Origin: Amyloporia xantha
Lineage: Eukaryota > Basidiomycota > Agaricomycetes > Polyporales > Adustoporiaceae
NCBI GenBank assembly: GCA_036971615.1
Contig: JAYKKR010000023.1
Location: 124,001-188,000, forward strand
DNA length: 64,000 nt
Direction: 5' to 3'
The notes under the pieces were generated by a model. It was not told the origin of the DNA. It did not search any database and saw only the letters and a program-made list of their open reading frames with translations. A program made the position numbers and the translations under genes. Position 1 is the first letter of the stretch, and the number at the start of each line of letters is the position of its first letter. Positions 10,100 through 21,552 of the stretch are shown piece after piece.

Positions 10100-11436
10100 T
10101 ATGACATTATTTATCGTTGAAAATGTTTTGCACGCAAGTTTGGGCCTATCCCGGGTTTGAGTCTCAGGTTCTGATCCTAGGTCACATGATTTGAGCGCCT
10201 CATTCCCTTTATAGTAATGTCGGGCTTATTTCGCGCGGCGGCGCTCTGCTTAGCTAATCCATTTTCCGACAATTGAAGAGTCGATACTCATCCATTCTCA
10301 TGCTTCGGGTGTCGGCAGCACACAGAGAAACGTATACGAGTAATAAATGATAGTTCATAATGATGTGAAATCACTATAGGTACTAGAAGTGCCCGTGTAC
10401 ATATATTAAATTTATTAGGCCTGCATCAATCACACCCCATCGGATTCGGGGCCTATTGTAACTGAAAAGCGCTCAAATAGGGATATGATTATTCAACAAT
10501 AAATTCATTCATTGCAGGTCACAGTGGGATATATTTCTTTCTACTCCAGGCTGAAGCATTTCCACTGCAAGAAAATTAAATTTGTATCATTGTGATTTCT
10601 ACACCATCCATTCACATTAATAAACATAGATGCATTACAGTCTGATATTCAGGAAGAGACAACTATTGTCGTAATTATAGTACTGACTCCCGAGTCCGCC
10701 GAGCACATCATTGGGTGTCTATCATCTGTCTTTCCATAAACGGCAGGCGTCGGTAGTTTTGTCATCGATTGAGAACATCCTGTCCGCTGGGAGATTTGTT
10801 CACGGAACATGTTCCCGGAACCGTGCCTGGTGATGTGATGGGCGTGACTATAAAGGGGGAGGGCCACAGGGAGGCCAAGTCGCATTGACCGCTCGTACCC
10901 TAGCTTTGACATTGCCCTAAATAATATGTCGGGCCACAGCGACGTATGGCCGCCGCCCGTACATCTTATCGAGGCCGCCTCCGCTCACTGCTCGTGCCAC
11001 TCGCGAGGACGCAGCCACGGAGATATGTCACTGCAAATTTAAGTTGAACTAATTGAACTTCAAATTCAATTCAGTATTGTAGCAGAGAGCACCACCACCC
11101 TCCGTGCGCATCCGACAATGTACTTCTAGCAGTGACCCCGAAGTACAATACGAAGAAGCTAGCGGAAGTCAGTAGTGCCACTGCCACAACCTGAGCAGCG
11201 GCGGCGGCGGCGTCGGCGGGCCACCACATCACTCAAGGTTTGGCCGGCGTGACAGCTCGTCACCAAGGCGCCGAGATGTGACGCCCCATGTTCCGGTTCC
11301 ATGTTCAGGGAACGAACCTCCCCATGGACAGGACATTCTGCATCGATTGGCGCTCACGACTCAAACCTGAATCTGAATAATCACGTGACCAGGTTCTGAA
11401 CCTCGATTATATTAAACAACGATAAATACACTCATA
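10100..11436. mobile_element. MITE copy A (family with TATGA termini), carrying a nested element
   Basis: Ends read TATGACATTATTTATCGTTG on the left and, inverted, TATGAGTGTATTTATCGTTG on the right. The flanks are direct repeats GGAATG at 10094-10099 and 11437-11442. It starts 26 bp upstream of the F-box gene's ATG. About 770 bp belong to the family proper, as shown by near-complete match in inverse orientation to 11464-12210; the rest is the nested insert at 10771-11340. No coding sequence. A 6-bp duplication does not point clearly to one superfamily. Confidence 0.8.
10771..11340. mobile_element. hAT-like MITE nested inside MITE A (570 bp, 8-bp TSD)
   Basis: Flanked by the 8-bp direct repeat CATCGATT at 10763-10770 and 11341-11348. 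Its termini are imperfect inverted repeats of about 40 bp: left GAGAACATCCTGTCC, right (inverted) CAGAATGTCCTGTCC, both leading to a GAACATG core. An 8-bp duplication with CAGA-type ends fits hAT elements. The sister MITE at 11464-12210 has a single CATCGATTGG at the matching place, which is the pre-insertion empty site. No transposase is present. Confidence 0.8.
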
Positions 11437-11463
11437 GGAATGAAAGGAACTAGTACTGAATAG

Positions 11464-12210
11464 TATGAGTGTATTTATCGTTGTTTAATGTAATCGAGGT
11501 TCAGAATCTGGTCACGTGATTCTTCAGATTCAGGTTTGAGTCGTGAGCGCCAATCGATGACAAAGCTACCAACGCCTGCTGTTTATGGCAAGGCAAGTTA
11601 TTGATGCGCTCGGCGGAGTCGGGAGTCAGTAGTACTATTACGACAATAGTTGTCTCTTCCTGGATGTCAGACTGTAATGCATCTATGTTTTAATGTGAAT
11701 GGATAGTGTAGAAAGTACAATGATACAAATTTAATTTTATTGCAGTGGAAATCCTTCAGCCTGGAGTAGAAAGAAATATATTGCACTGTGACCTGCAGTG
11801 AATGAATTTATTGTTGAATAATCATATCCCTATTTGAGTGCTTTTCAGTTACAATAGGCCCCAAATACGATGGGTTGTGATTGATGCAGGCCTAATAAAT
11901 TTGGTATATATACACGGGCACTTCTACCTATTATAGTGATTTCATATCATTATGAACTATAATTTATTACTTGTATACATTTCTCTGTGTGCTGCCGACA
12001 CCTGAAGCATGAGAATGGATAAGTATTGACCCTTTAATTGTCGGAAAATGGATTAGCTAAGCAGAGCGCCACCGCGTGAAATAAGCCCGACATTACTATA
12101 AAGGGAATGAGGCGCTCAAATCATGTGACCTAGGATCAGAATCTGAGACTCAAACCCGTGATAGGCCCAAACTTGCGCGCAGAACATTTTCAACGATAAA
12201 TAATGTCATA
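11464..12210. mobile_element. MITE copy B (747 bp), inverted relative to copy A
   Basis: Same family as 10100-11436 in opposite orientation. Ends are TATGAGTG and AATGTCATA, with 6-bp direct repeats GAATAG at 11458-11463 and 12211-12216. Only 27 bp of older sequence (11437-11463) separate the two copies. Together they form a large inverted repeat with arms of roughly 600 and 150 bp. It lacks the nested hAT-like insert. Small differences across the arms show that the copies are not brand new. Confidence 0.8.
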
Positions 12211-12275
12211 GAATAGAGAGTGATAGATTCAAAGTCAATAGGGGTATCCACAGTAGGGTTTCCGCCCAGTTTCCG

Positions 12276-13069
12276 CCCAGTTTCGAGCCAGATTCCATTC
12301 TGGTTTCCAACTGCCCAAGATGCCCGAGAATCCGGCAAAGCCCGGAAACTGGCAAATCAACTCTGATTTGGCCGTTGGAAACTGGAGCTCAACGCACCTG
12401 CATTTGTTCGGGGTTGTATTAGATAAGCAGAGGTACCTGACCACATGACCACCCGTGACAAACTATGCCGACGGCACTGAGGGCGATAAACGATGTTTGT
12501 GCTCCGAAAAGGCATGTAAACAGCAGGTTAATTTTGTGGCCAAAATGTTCGGTTGCCTGATAGTTTTAAATAAAACTCGCTGATTGGATGAAGACATAGG
12601 AGCATTGTCTGTTTTCGTAGCATGGCCGGCACTCAGCATATTTAACCGGTTCAGACTGTATTCAATATCCTGGACATTCATTCTTGCCCCCAGTGTGGCC
12701 TGGACATCTTAATAATAAGAGATGTAGTGCAATAGAAAGTTTGTAACAGTATTGGAAATAGATGATCTCCCTTTCTATTGCGTTTAAATTGAGTTGTAAG
12801 GACAATGTTAACAATCTAGCAGCTGTCGGTGCCGCACTTTTGCGACGTGGCCAGCGAGGATTTTAGCAGAGGGTCACATCTCGTCACATCAAGATTATCC
12901 CGTATCTAATCGATCTGCTTATCTAATACAACCCCGAACAAATGCAGGTGCGTCGAGCTCCAGTTTCCAACGGCCAAATCAGAGTTGATTTGCCAGTTTC
13001 CGGGCTTTGCCGGATTCTCGGGCATCTCGGGCAGTTGGAAACCAGAATGGAATCTGGCTCGAAACTGGG
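12276..13069. repeat. Inverted repeat pair 1 of the composite element (155-bp arms)
   Basis: 12276-12430 is the reverse complement of 12915-13069 with very few mismatches (one seen in the CCCAAGATGCCC segment). The 484-bp spacer contains no recognisable gene. Confidence 0.85.
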
Positions 13070-13077
13070 TGGAAACT

Positions 13078-14355
13078 CAGTCTCCTACCCAGCCTTCTCC
13101 GGGCGGTGAGAGGGGCTTCATCCTAGGGACTTATTCTATGCTATGTTCTAAATCATGTGACTGCTTAATACTATCACGTGCCATCAGATCCCAATTCACA
13201 GATCAACCTTATTCCCCTCAACCGCCCTACGAAGACTGGCACAAAACATTTGTAAACAAACCAGCCACAAGCACGCCGGGGTGGCTAGCAACGGCAAGCC
13301 AACGGCGGACATTCAAAATTAGAGAAAAGGCGTAAATCATAGAATTAGTGGTCGGCCATTTTTGGAGAACGAGCGTCATCGCGTCGCGTCGATCACAAAA
13401 AGACTTCAGAGTTGTCTCACTACTGTAACACTACTGTTGCATACATCAATTTAAGGCTAAGCTACACTTCTAAATGGCTCCCCCCTGTTCTGCTCTTGGT
13501 CCCTCCAGCACATCGTCTCACACTCCTGATGTACTGTTGTTCAGAGAGATGCGGGCATGGGTAATCCAGTTGGTTGTGACCAGAGAACTTCTCGGATTAT
13601 GCAAGAATGCAGATAGGATTTCACAACAAGATTCAAGGATTTCCGTTTGTACAGGATGGTCAATAGAGTTGTTTTTGAGCATAGACAAGAATATAGTGCT
13701 CAGATCATCAGCAAAATCAACGTGTTTTATTATTTTCCTTTTTTGTCTTGTTGCGTCTTATTTTACCAGAAAAGGAAACTAAGGCATCAAAGGACTCAGA
13801 AAGAGTGTCGATCGCATTGGGGCAAGACACGCTCGCATTATAGATTGTCTTATTTTCCTTACACAAGACATCAAGTCCAAATAAGGAGAAAAAGGTAAAC
13901 AATACAAATGTTTGATTTTGCTGATGATTGAGGTCGAGAGCTCACAGAGTGCCGCTCAGAACCTCTAGTTGCTGAAATAGACTGATCATCTCGAAACAAA
14001 GACAACTGTATACGTAAGTCTCTTCGAGAACACGATTGATGCGATGCGACGCGATGACGCTCGTTCTCCAAAAATGGCCGACCACTAATTCTATGATTTA
14101 CGCCTTTTCTCTAATTTTGAATGTCCGCCGTTGGCTTGCCGTTGCTAGCCACCCCGGCGTGCTTGTGGCTGGTTTGTTTACAAATGTTTTGTGCCAGTCT
14201 TCGTAGGGCGGTTGAGGGGAATAAGGTTGATCTGTGAATTGGGATCTGATGGCACGTGATAGTATTAAGCAGTCACATGATTTAGAACATAGCATAGAAT
14301 AAGTCCCTAGGATGAAGCCCCTCTCACCGCCCGGAGAAGGCTGGGTAGGAGACTG
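13078..14355. repeat. Inverted repeat pair 2 of the composite element (about 310-bp arms)
   Basis: About 13078-13387 mirrors about 14046-14355, and the 84-residue conceptual translations of the two arms are identical. Such arms imply recent formation or gene conversion and would fold into a long hairpin if transcribed. Confidence 0.85.
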
Positions 14356-17300
14356 GTGGAAACTGGGCGGAAACCCTACTGTGGATACCCCTAATGTCAC
14401 TGTCTCTGCATAACACCCTCACGTGTTCGTCGCGTCCGTCGCGACGCGCCCACCGTGACTGTCGTTCCTCGCGAGTCGCGATCTTCGAGCATGTACATCT
14501 ATAATATATATGGATGGCAGCATTCTCCCTTCCCTTCCGGTGTTTCGATCTAACTCACGAGCGGTGTAAAACATAACTCACGAGCGGTGTAAAACAAAAT
14601 TCTAACTGTTCTATTTTTTGTGAGCATTCAGGTTAGTGGCAAGTTGTGATTATAGCCATTGCCGGACAGAATGTATGCAGCATTTATTACATGATTGCAA
14701 CAGTGATTATTGCACATCAACGCGTCCACTTTCCGTGCTAAAATTTACACATACAGATTATGACGATAAACATGTCGCAGCGTCTACTCCTGACGCACGT
14801 AGGGCTTGACCAACAGAGGCAACTGACTGCCCTTCTCCATCTCACTGCGCACGAAAGGACGCTGCACAATGGCTTGTTTCATCGTAATGTCGTGAGCCGG
14901 TACCGCCAAATCGAACTCGAACGCGCGGACCAGCGTGAATATCAAGGCTTTCATTCTGCACGTGTCGGAGCCGCGTCAATATCATCCCAAACACAAGAGA
15001 ATTACGAACGCTAAAAGACTCACTCTACGAGAGAGAAACGATAGCCGATGCATGCGCGAGCACCGCCCAAGAAGCTCATCATATGGCTCCACACCCCGGG
15101 AACATGCTCAACAGTGTCCGGAATCGCCTCCCAGCGCTCTGGCCTACAGACATCCGGTTTAACACTGCAGCAACACTGAAACGGGCAGACAAGACGACTC
15201 ACTTCAACTCGAAAGCATCCTCTCCCCATAGTTCTTTCGACCTGTTCATGGCCAGGATGGGAATAAGGATGGGACTACCCTTACTGATTCTACAAGTTCC
15301 CCCAGATTTAGTACATCACATCTAAACAGTGTCCGCTGGCACCATTGTAAGCCTCACCTGACGCTATCGTGGACCTGCCCGTGCACATCGGTGTATGGCT
15401 TGTTCAGCGGGATCACATCGTCCTTCCCAGCCACACGGACAGTGGCCGAAACAGGCGCGTGAACGCGCATCGTCTCGCGCACAACGGCGTCGAGGTATGG
15501 GAGCTCATTGAGCTCTTCCATAGTCGGGTTCTCCGTAGGCACATTCCATAGCTCCTCGCGCAATTTCTGCTGGACCTCGGGTACCTGTGCGAGCGCGAAG
15601 AGACACCACGTCGTGGCATTGCTCGTCGTCTCATGGCCAGCAACGAGGAACCTTTTCGCCCATCGCAGCACTCAGCACATATATCTCATGGAACGCTAGA
15701 CCAGCACTGCAACTCACGTGGGAACCTCTATGGACGAAATGAGTATGTGCCACTTAAGCTCAGAGCAAACAGAGTAACATACGTGCCAACACATCCTCGT
15801 CCGACAGCCGCTGGTTTTCCGGGATGTCTGTGCTCATGTTTGCCTTGATGAGTAGCGTCAGCAGGTCGCGGCTCTGCAGGCCTTTGCCGATAGCCTTCTC
15901 TCCCGCCTGCGCAGCATTCATGACCTCTGCTTTCTTCTGTGCAATGAGCTGCATGCCGATGCGTCTCATGACCTTCTGGGCGGCTTCAGTACGCGTCGAG
16001 ATGCTGTTGGGCTGCCAAAGCCAGACATTAGCGCAAAAAAGACTACGCAAACCCACGGGACGTACGATCAGCCGGAAGACAGGCACATACGCCCTGAGCA
16101 TGCCCATGAGCGTGAACTGGGCCGACGTCAGTGCTTGGAACATGACACTGAACGCATCGCTGAGCTCGTTCTGGCCGCCGTGGATATTCAAGGAGTCGAA
16201 GTTGTAGTTGAAGCCTAATACACCGTCAGCGCGGCGCTCAAACTACAATACGTGTAGTTCGCATACCGGCAAGTCCAATGACATCGAGCGTCATCTTGCT
16301 AAGACCGCTCAGGACGTCAATCCTCGCGGGCTCCCCGTTCCTGGCGATTTCCGCGCTCCAGACATCACGAAGCTTATCGCGAACAAGCTGTCAGTCCCGA
16401 TGCATCAGGGTCAGCACACCAAATGCACTCACTTGATTGGATTTCTCAACGAAAACCTCGGTGAATTCTCTGATTTGGGCAGGGCCGAATGCCGGATTCT
16501 GAGCAAGGGAGTAAGCGATCGGGCGCTATCGCCAGAACTGAAGTTAAAACATGCCATAATCCTCCTCTATAGGAACAAAGAAGATAGTCGTCAGCATGTA
16601 TCTATTTGACCAAAGCGTTATACTGACTTGCTGACGGTGCTGTTCGCCTAACGGGGAAAATCGTCAGGTAAGCGAAAGACACTCGTCGCGATATGCAGGT
16701 GCTGACCTTCGACTATAAGCAGCCCTGTGAACGGAGATCAGCAATATGTCTTGCAGACTCTGTGTATATCTCTCACCGGCTCCCAAGACCTGCGTTAGCT
16801 GGAACTGGGCGAGTCCGGGCTTCGGGTATTCATAAGAATGCGACAGGATATGGTTGATGGCCCTCGTATCCAATGTATACAGCCTGTCCGTCTTTCAAAT
16901 AATGAGTTGTGCGAGGTGTGATATACAAAGACAACGCTCACATTCATCCATCCCTTATACTTGATGGTGGTGCCGTATTGCTCGACCCAGGCTTCATGTA
17001 ATGTGTCGGAAAAATCGAATATAGGTTATAAGACTGTATACGCCCGTATAAGGTCGTCAGAATATAGACCCCCTTACAAGCATAAGGAAGTACCTCCACG
17101 TCCTGAACGGGCCGTATATGGCCTTACGCTCCCGATAAGACCTGACATGGTTTTCGGACCTTACCAGGTCGCGCATGCATTATGTGAGCATATATGGCCG
17201 TATCAGCCCTACTCGAAAACGAAGGGAAAATAAACGATACAACGACGGTTCTACATACTATACCTGTCTGAATGCCTGAATTACCCCGAGCTTGAAGTAC

Positions 17301-17409
17301 TTTACCTTCGCTTGTTGTAATGACCGCTAGTACAACGACGATGACTACTGTTTATGTAAATACTAATACTACAAACGGCTTATAATCTATTTCAACGGCT
17401 TTTTTGGAT

Positions 17410-17482
17410 TTTACATCAGGAATCGAACACACGACCTTACGAAAGCAAACGTCAGACTTATCTACTGTACTACGCGAGCATA
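17410..17482 (-). other. Weak tRNA-like / Pol III promoter-like segment
   Basis: On the minus strand TAGTACAGTAGATAAG resembles an A box and GTGTTCGATTCC a B box, about 45 nt apart. The T-stem does not pair well, so this is not a functional tRNA. It may be a trace of a tRNA-derived SINE or chance. Confidence 0.2.
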
Positions 17483-17570
17483 TAATTCACTATCATGCTG
17501 CGCCCATATATTGTGATCGAGCGCGCGTGCTCAGACTATCCAATTGACTATCACTGCTGGAATACTACGT

Positions 17571-17872
17571 CTAATTGGCATCTGTATCATTGATATCGCC
17601 GCACCCCTCTGCTTCGTCATCATCTGCGTTTAATGCAGCGAGAGCACCCTGCAATCCATTGTCCTTCGCTGTGTCCTGGCCGGCCAAACCACTGTCGCTT
17701 CCGGGAAACAGCTTGGCATCCCAACAACGAAAAATATTGAGCACTGATGCCTTCCGTTTGAGAAGTCCTTCAGAGAGGTACTGCAGGTAAGCTTTGAAAT
17801 CGGCCTGCCAGTTGATCGCGCTCTGCAGACCCTGTGCGCGAAGCTGGTCATCGGGTGATAGAGCCCAACGAG
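17571..17872 (-). pseudogene. Conserved-looking frame fragment inside the transposon
   Basis: An open stretch of about 100 codons reading ARWALSPDDQLRAQ, then NWQADFKAYLQYL, VLNIFRCWDAKLFPG and an acidic tail DDDEAEGC before a stop. It is preceded directly by a stop codon or a possible AACAG acceptor, so any start lies elsewhere. The patterned helix and acidic tail look like real protein rather than noise. I take it as a second, decayed gene of the element. Function unknown. Confidence 0.35.
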
Positions 17873-17958
17873 CCTGTTATAACGGACCACGGTGGTTTGT
17901 TCGCCAGGTGTATTCCAATTTTACTATATAAACACTGCATTGCCATTGTGATAAGCAG

Positions 17959-18759
17959 ATGGCGCGCATCGATGCAAACCAGGAGGCGATTACACGAATC
18001 CGAATGGCTGTGGATGAACATAATACAAAGTGTCGACTTGAAGCTGCGGCTGATGATCTGCTCGACGAGGAAGCCCGAGAATTACCGGAGACCGACGCAC
18101 CTGGTCACTGGATGTTTGGTGCTCCGCAACGGTTCAAAACGGCCTCGCAGTTCGAGAACGAAACTGCCTCTGACCCTGCATACCGAAATTTTACCATCAA
18201 ATTAGTCACATTCTTCGCAGCTCATGTTCCTGATGATCCTATTGGTACACAAACTCATTCGGTGAAGGTGCAGTTCTTATCAGTGTTTTTGTGTGGATAT
18301 GAGGTTTACAGCTTTTGTTCCTGACTTTGTGGCCAGATTCGACCATATAGATGTTTGCATCTCAAATAGTACCAGTCTCTGGAAGACTGGACCGAAGGCA
18401 GGGATATTCTACGCTGCAACCCGTCATTTCATGGGAGTTGCCGCTATGACTGCGTGATTGTCAACTCCTCCGAGTTGTTATGCGCACGTCTCCTCGGTCT
18501 CTTCAAAGTAGTTTTGCCATCAGGCCGGGTACGTTCGGTTGCTCTGGTCTGAATGTTCGAACCAACTACATGGCGTCCGAACACCAAGTGGGATGGTTTG
18601 CGGGTCTTCGAGGAGCCAAAGGACACGTCTTTCGTTCTGCTTGAATACTGTGTACGCGGCGCTCACATGATTCCAGCTTTCGATGGCGGTAGTAATCGAC
18701 GGTTTTATATCAACGACCTGGTTGACTCTGACATGTTCCTGCGATTGCAACGTTACTAG
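17959..18759 (+). pseudogene. Remnant of a transposase-like protein, C-terminal part
   Basis: The piece 17959-18324 (LDEEARELPETDAPG, then YRNFTIKLVTFF) continues in other frames through SLEDWTEGRDILRCN and RYDCVIVNSS to PTTWRPNTKWDGLRVFEE and ends in FYINDLVDSDMFLRL at 18759. These segments resemble the C-terminal region of large proteins encoded by basidiomycete Plavaka/KDZ-type transposons. A TGA directly before MFEPTTW (near 18550) interrupts a frame that otherwise continues, and a frame change occurs near 18300. The catalytic domain is missing. Family resemblance is from memory and unverified; the decay is seen. Confidence 0.5.
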
Positions 18760-20365
18760 TATACCGTTAGTATTAGGCATGTACTTAATACAGCCATCTT
18801 CTGTCCATCGCCGCCGTTGGCCGCCGGAATCGCGGTACAAGTACTACAAGCTGCATCGCGACATTCCTGCCTACAGTCGCCTAATGCGGCCTCATTGGGC
18901 CTGATATGCGGCTGACACTGTGCGCCTCACAGCGGTCTAAATTAGACCTCTGTTTGAGTCGTTTGACGGTTTCTTTGAAGCCGTTAAAAGGCCTGAAATG
19001 GTGGAAATAGTCCGTTTTACGTTCCACACTAACGGCCGAAAAGTTAAGCCGGTATGTTTCCGTTTTCGACCTTTCATGAAATTACTGTGCCCAGTCGAAT
19101 TTAGTCCGTTTATCGATCATAATACTCACACCGTAAACAATCCAATATTCGAACAAGCAATGGTTGGCATTGCGGTATATAAACAAACTAAATTAGATTG
19201 ATATTACGACTCTTTACAATACACAAATTGGATTCAAATATGCAATTGTGAAGCTACATTAGACCCCAGCTACAATAGCACATAGAGCAGAAAGATTTAC
19301 GGTCTGTGCCTGCAGGAGTAAGACGTTGCGTATAGGACAAATGAGACATGTGAAACTTCACGATTTTGACTGATGGGTTGACACTCTCAGCATGCCCATT
19401 GCAGCCGACCTACTGCTCTAATAAACATCATTGCTCATGCCGTGTGCTACGAGTCCAGATGAGGCATGACTGGGAGGTTGATCAGCTGCGATCCGAGTTG
19501 GATGATGTAGACGTCCACGCACCAATTGTAGACCCGCCTCTCAGATACTGTCCTGCACTCCATAACGGCTGTGTTCGGTTGTGCGCGTGCGGGCATGGCA
19601 CCGGTAGACTGTCTGGTAGTGTAGATGGCGTACTGTGAGTAATGTGAGGTAGGACAGCCTGTCAGTATGAGAGGACTCGAAGAATGGAATCAGGGCAAGT
19701 GCATGGCCCTATGTTGCCCTTGACAATTAGTGGCAGTATGGTGTCTCTCCAGTGCGGGTGTCAATGCACAGCGTATGACTGCGCATAGTGCATACGCTGC
19801 GCGCTGAGAACCACCAGGGGAGAGTTGGAGAGAGAGACGAGACAGACGTACGTGGCGATGCTAGCGTTGGATGACTCATCACAAGTGCTGCTCGGATGAT
19901 CCCGTGTCTCATACATTGTGCGGCATGCACGACAACGGACGGAAAACGACTTACAAAACGACCGAAGTGGAAGGGTCGAAAATGTGTATATTTTTCGATT
20001 TCGACCAAATACATCCTTTTAGCGATCGAAAGACACTTTTCGATCCAACTACGGTTGAATTTCGGCCGCTGTGGTGCACACAGTGTGACAAGGCATCCGC
20101 TCTAGTCTGATCAGACCTTACACGGCCATATGGCTCCGCAAGGCCTTATAAGCCAAATCCGATTTTTCCGACATGCCGTCCCGGAGTCTGCATCCCGAAT
20201 CTGACCCAAATTACCGTAAACCCAGCCTGGGCTTGGAGGACCTGGTAGGTGGCGCAAGGGAGAGACGAGAGGCTGGATCAAGAGAGAGATGGCTTTCCAG
20301 AGGCCTAAGGCGAGAACAGCCACGCCCAAAGAGCCCAAAGCATAAGCGACGGTGAGTAAAGACAT

Positions 20366-21552
20366 GCTGTCTCTTCGAGGGAAACGTTCCCAGTACTACG
20401 TGGGACCGGGTGTCGATTTTGATGGGGGAACACCCAGGATGACTTATCAAAGGTATATATATTCGGAGACAATGTACCGGCTGATATAGGTACGTATACC
20501 ACTGGCCGAGCCAGTCTGCGCGAGAGATTCCCTCTAATGTCCGCTGTTGCGTGCACGGCCGGCAGCCGTATCCGCGATTTCCGGGATTCGTTTGGATTCG
20601 CTGTTGCATGAAATTGGACACTCCTGGACTTTCCGTGACGACGGCGTGGTGTGGTGCTAAATTTGATCCACCCGCCTTGCCTCCGCCACTGGCACTGGCA
20701 GTAGTACTTGAAGAACTTAGAAAAGTCACACTCAAGACTTAGTCACTCGGACATTCGCCATGGTTCGGTCATGCATACGTAAGTGTCCTATTCGATAACT
20801 TGAAGATTCTGCTGATGTAGCATCATCGGACTGACCTCTCGTTGTCAGACAGGCATATAAGCCTTAAGGTATATTCAAGCTTAAATTCGGCTTTCCATTC
20901 TGTGCCATCTTAGCTCAAGGCTCAAGCTCAAGGCTTGGCCGGCGATCAATATCCACACTGTTCCTGGATGAGTCAGCACTTGTCAGTCCTAATGGCCGAC
21001 ATCCGAATTCTCACCGGCCAGTTGCAACTGTTGTGTCGGCAGTCTACATTTATCAACAAACTTTGAACTGGAAAGTGGTTGAGCCGGAACGTTGCAATCA
21101 GTGAATGACAGTGGCATAGCTGCCATAGCATGCGAAATCTACACGAAAGTCGGTTCGCTGAAGCGTTATCCTTCCAGCCCCGGTAATCTGGGGCGGCTAC
21201 GGGCATTATCAACAGGATCCACTTACTGTATCTGACGGTGCGCATCAAGCGTTACCGGAACTTACATAACATCATTTTTAGATTATTATGCCAGTGGAGC
21301 ACTGCCACTGTCGTCAATGCGCGCATCAGATGAAGATCGACCTTGCCGAGTGTCTTCGCAGGCATTACAGATATTGTTACATAACGGGATCTACGAGACA
21401 GTCTGACGGTGCGCATTGGGCCCGGACTCGACGTCATTTGGTAATAGACCTATTCATCCAGTGCCTTCGCGTGTTCCTTCGGTCGTGCCATTGTTAATCA
21501 TATTGGAATCGGATGTAGTATTTCATCGAACGTTATGCAGCGTCCTCAGCCA
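20366..21552. other. Intergenic region, P450 promoter side
   Basis: About 1.2 kb between the P450 start and the end of the transcription factor gene. It holds the P450 TATA-like box near 20455. The phrase CTGACGGTGCGCAT occurs twice (near 21232 and 21401), and there is a short AGCTCAAGGCT repeat near 20915. I see no gene. Confidence 0.6.

Larger units (their letters stand above)
12241..14391. mobile_element. Composite fold-back TIR element with TA target duplication (2151 bp)
   Basis: The outer inverted repeats start GGGGTATCCACAGTAGGGTT and run for 34 bp. TA flanks both ends (12239-12240, 14392-14393), as in Tc1/mariner-like insertions. Inside are two further inverted-repeat pairs, 12276-12430/12915-13069 and about 13078-13387/14046-14355, which look like the arms of two fold-back elements joined together. 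The reading frames through it are mirror images of each other and encode nothing recognisable. No transposase is present, so it is probably non-autonomous. The loop at 13390-14045 holds no gene I can support. Confidence 0.75.
17004..20173. mobile_element. Plavaka/CACTA-like DNA transposon remnant inside the P450 gene (3170 bp)
   Basis: The terminal inverted repeat TGTCGGAAAAATCG is at both ends, with looser matching onward to TATAAG. It is flanked by TG (17002-17003 and 20174-20175; ATG is a possible longer reading). Excision restores the P450 frame. The subterminal zones repeat motifs such as GGCCGTAT and AAGGTC/GACCTTA in both orientations. It contains the end of a transposase-like frame on the plus strand and a second frame on the minus strand, both decayed. 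Boundaries are seen directly; assignment to the Plavaka type of CACTA-like elements is from resemblance of the C-terminal protein pieces. Confidence 0.8.
14784..20365 (-). pseudogene. Cytochrome P450 monooxygenase gene disrupted by a transposon
   Basis: P450s are ER-anchored haem monooxygenases. Start ATG at 20365: the N-terminus has a hydrophobic anchor and the proline-rich hinge HLPGPPSPGW. After DADSGTA the frame is broken by the insert at 17004-20173 and resumes with LHEAWVEQYG. About a dozen exons follow with short introns: GLLIVEG then EQHRQQ (C-helix region), NPAFGPAQIREF, the I-helix motif AGHETTS at about 15635, the ExxR motif ETMR at about 15478, PERWEAIP, and the haem loop [10 protein letters not shown] with its cysteine ligand near 15050. 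The last exon ends with VKPYVRQE and a stop at 14784. A GC-AG intron seems to follow RRIM near 16545. All family motifs survive, so the loss is recent. The substrate is unknown. A TATATATA box lies about 90 bp upstream of the ATG. Confidence 0.88.

Noticed and set aside
10763..11349. MITE B as an internal deletion of MITE A between CATCGATT repeats
   Set aside because: The extra segment in A has its own inverted termini and the CATCGATT copies fit an 8-bp target duplication, so nested insertion explains it better.
12985..14400. Two nearly identical 'proteins' on opposite strands
   Set aside because: They are translations of the inverted arms of the fold-back element, not genes.
17410..17482. 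A tRNA gene on the minus strand
   Set aside because: A-box and B-box likeness only; the T-arm and acceptor stem do not pair, so not called as tRNA.
20211..20735. Minus-strand frame of 174 codons upstream of the P450 start
   Set aside because: It overlaps the P450 first exon in another frame and its promoter, with no protein-like pattern.
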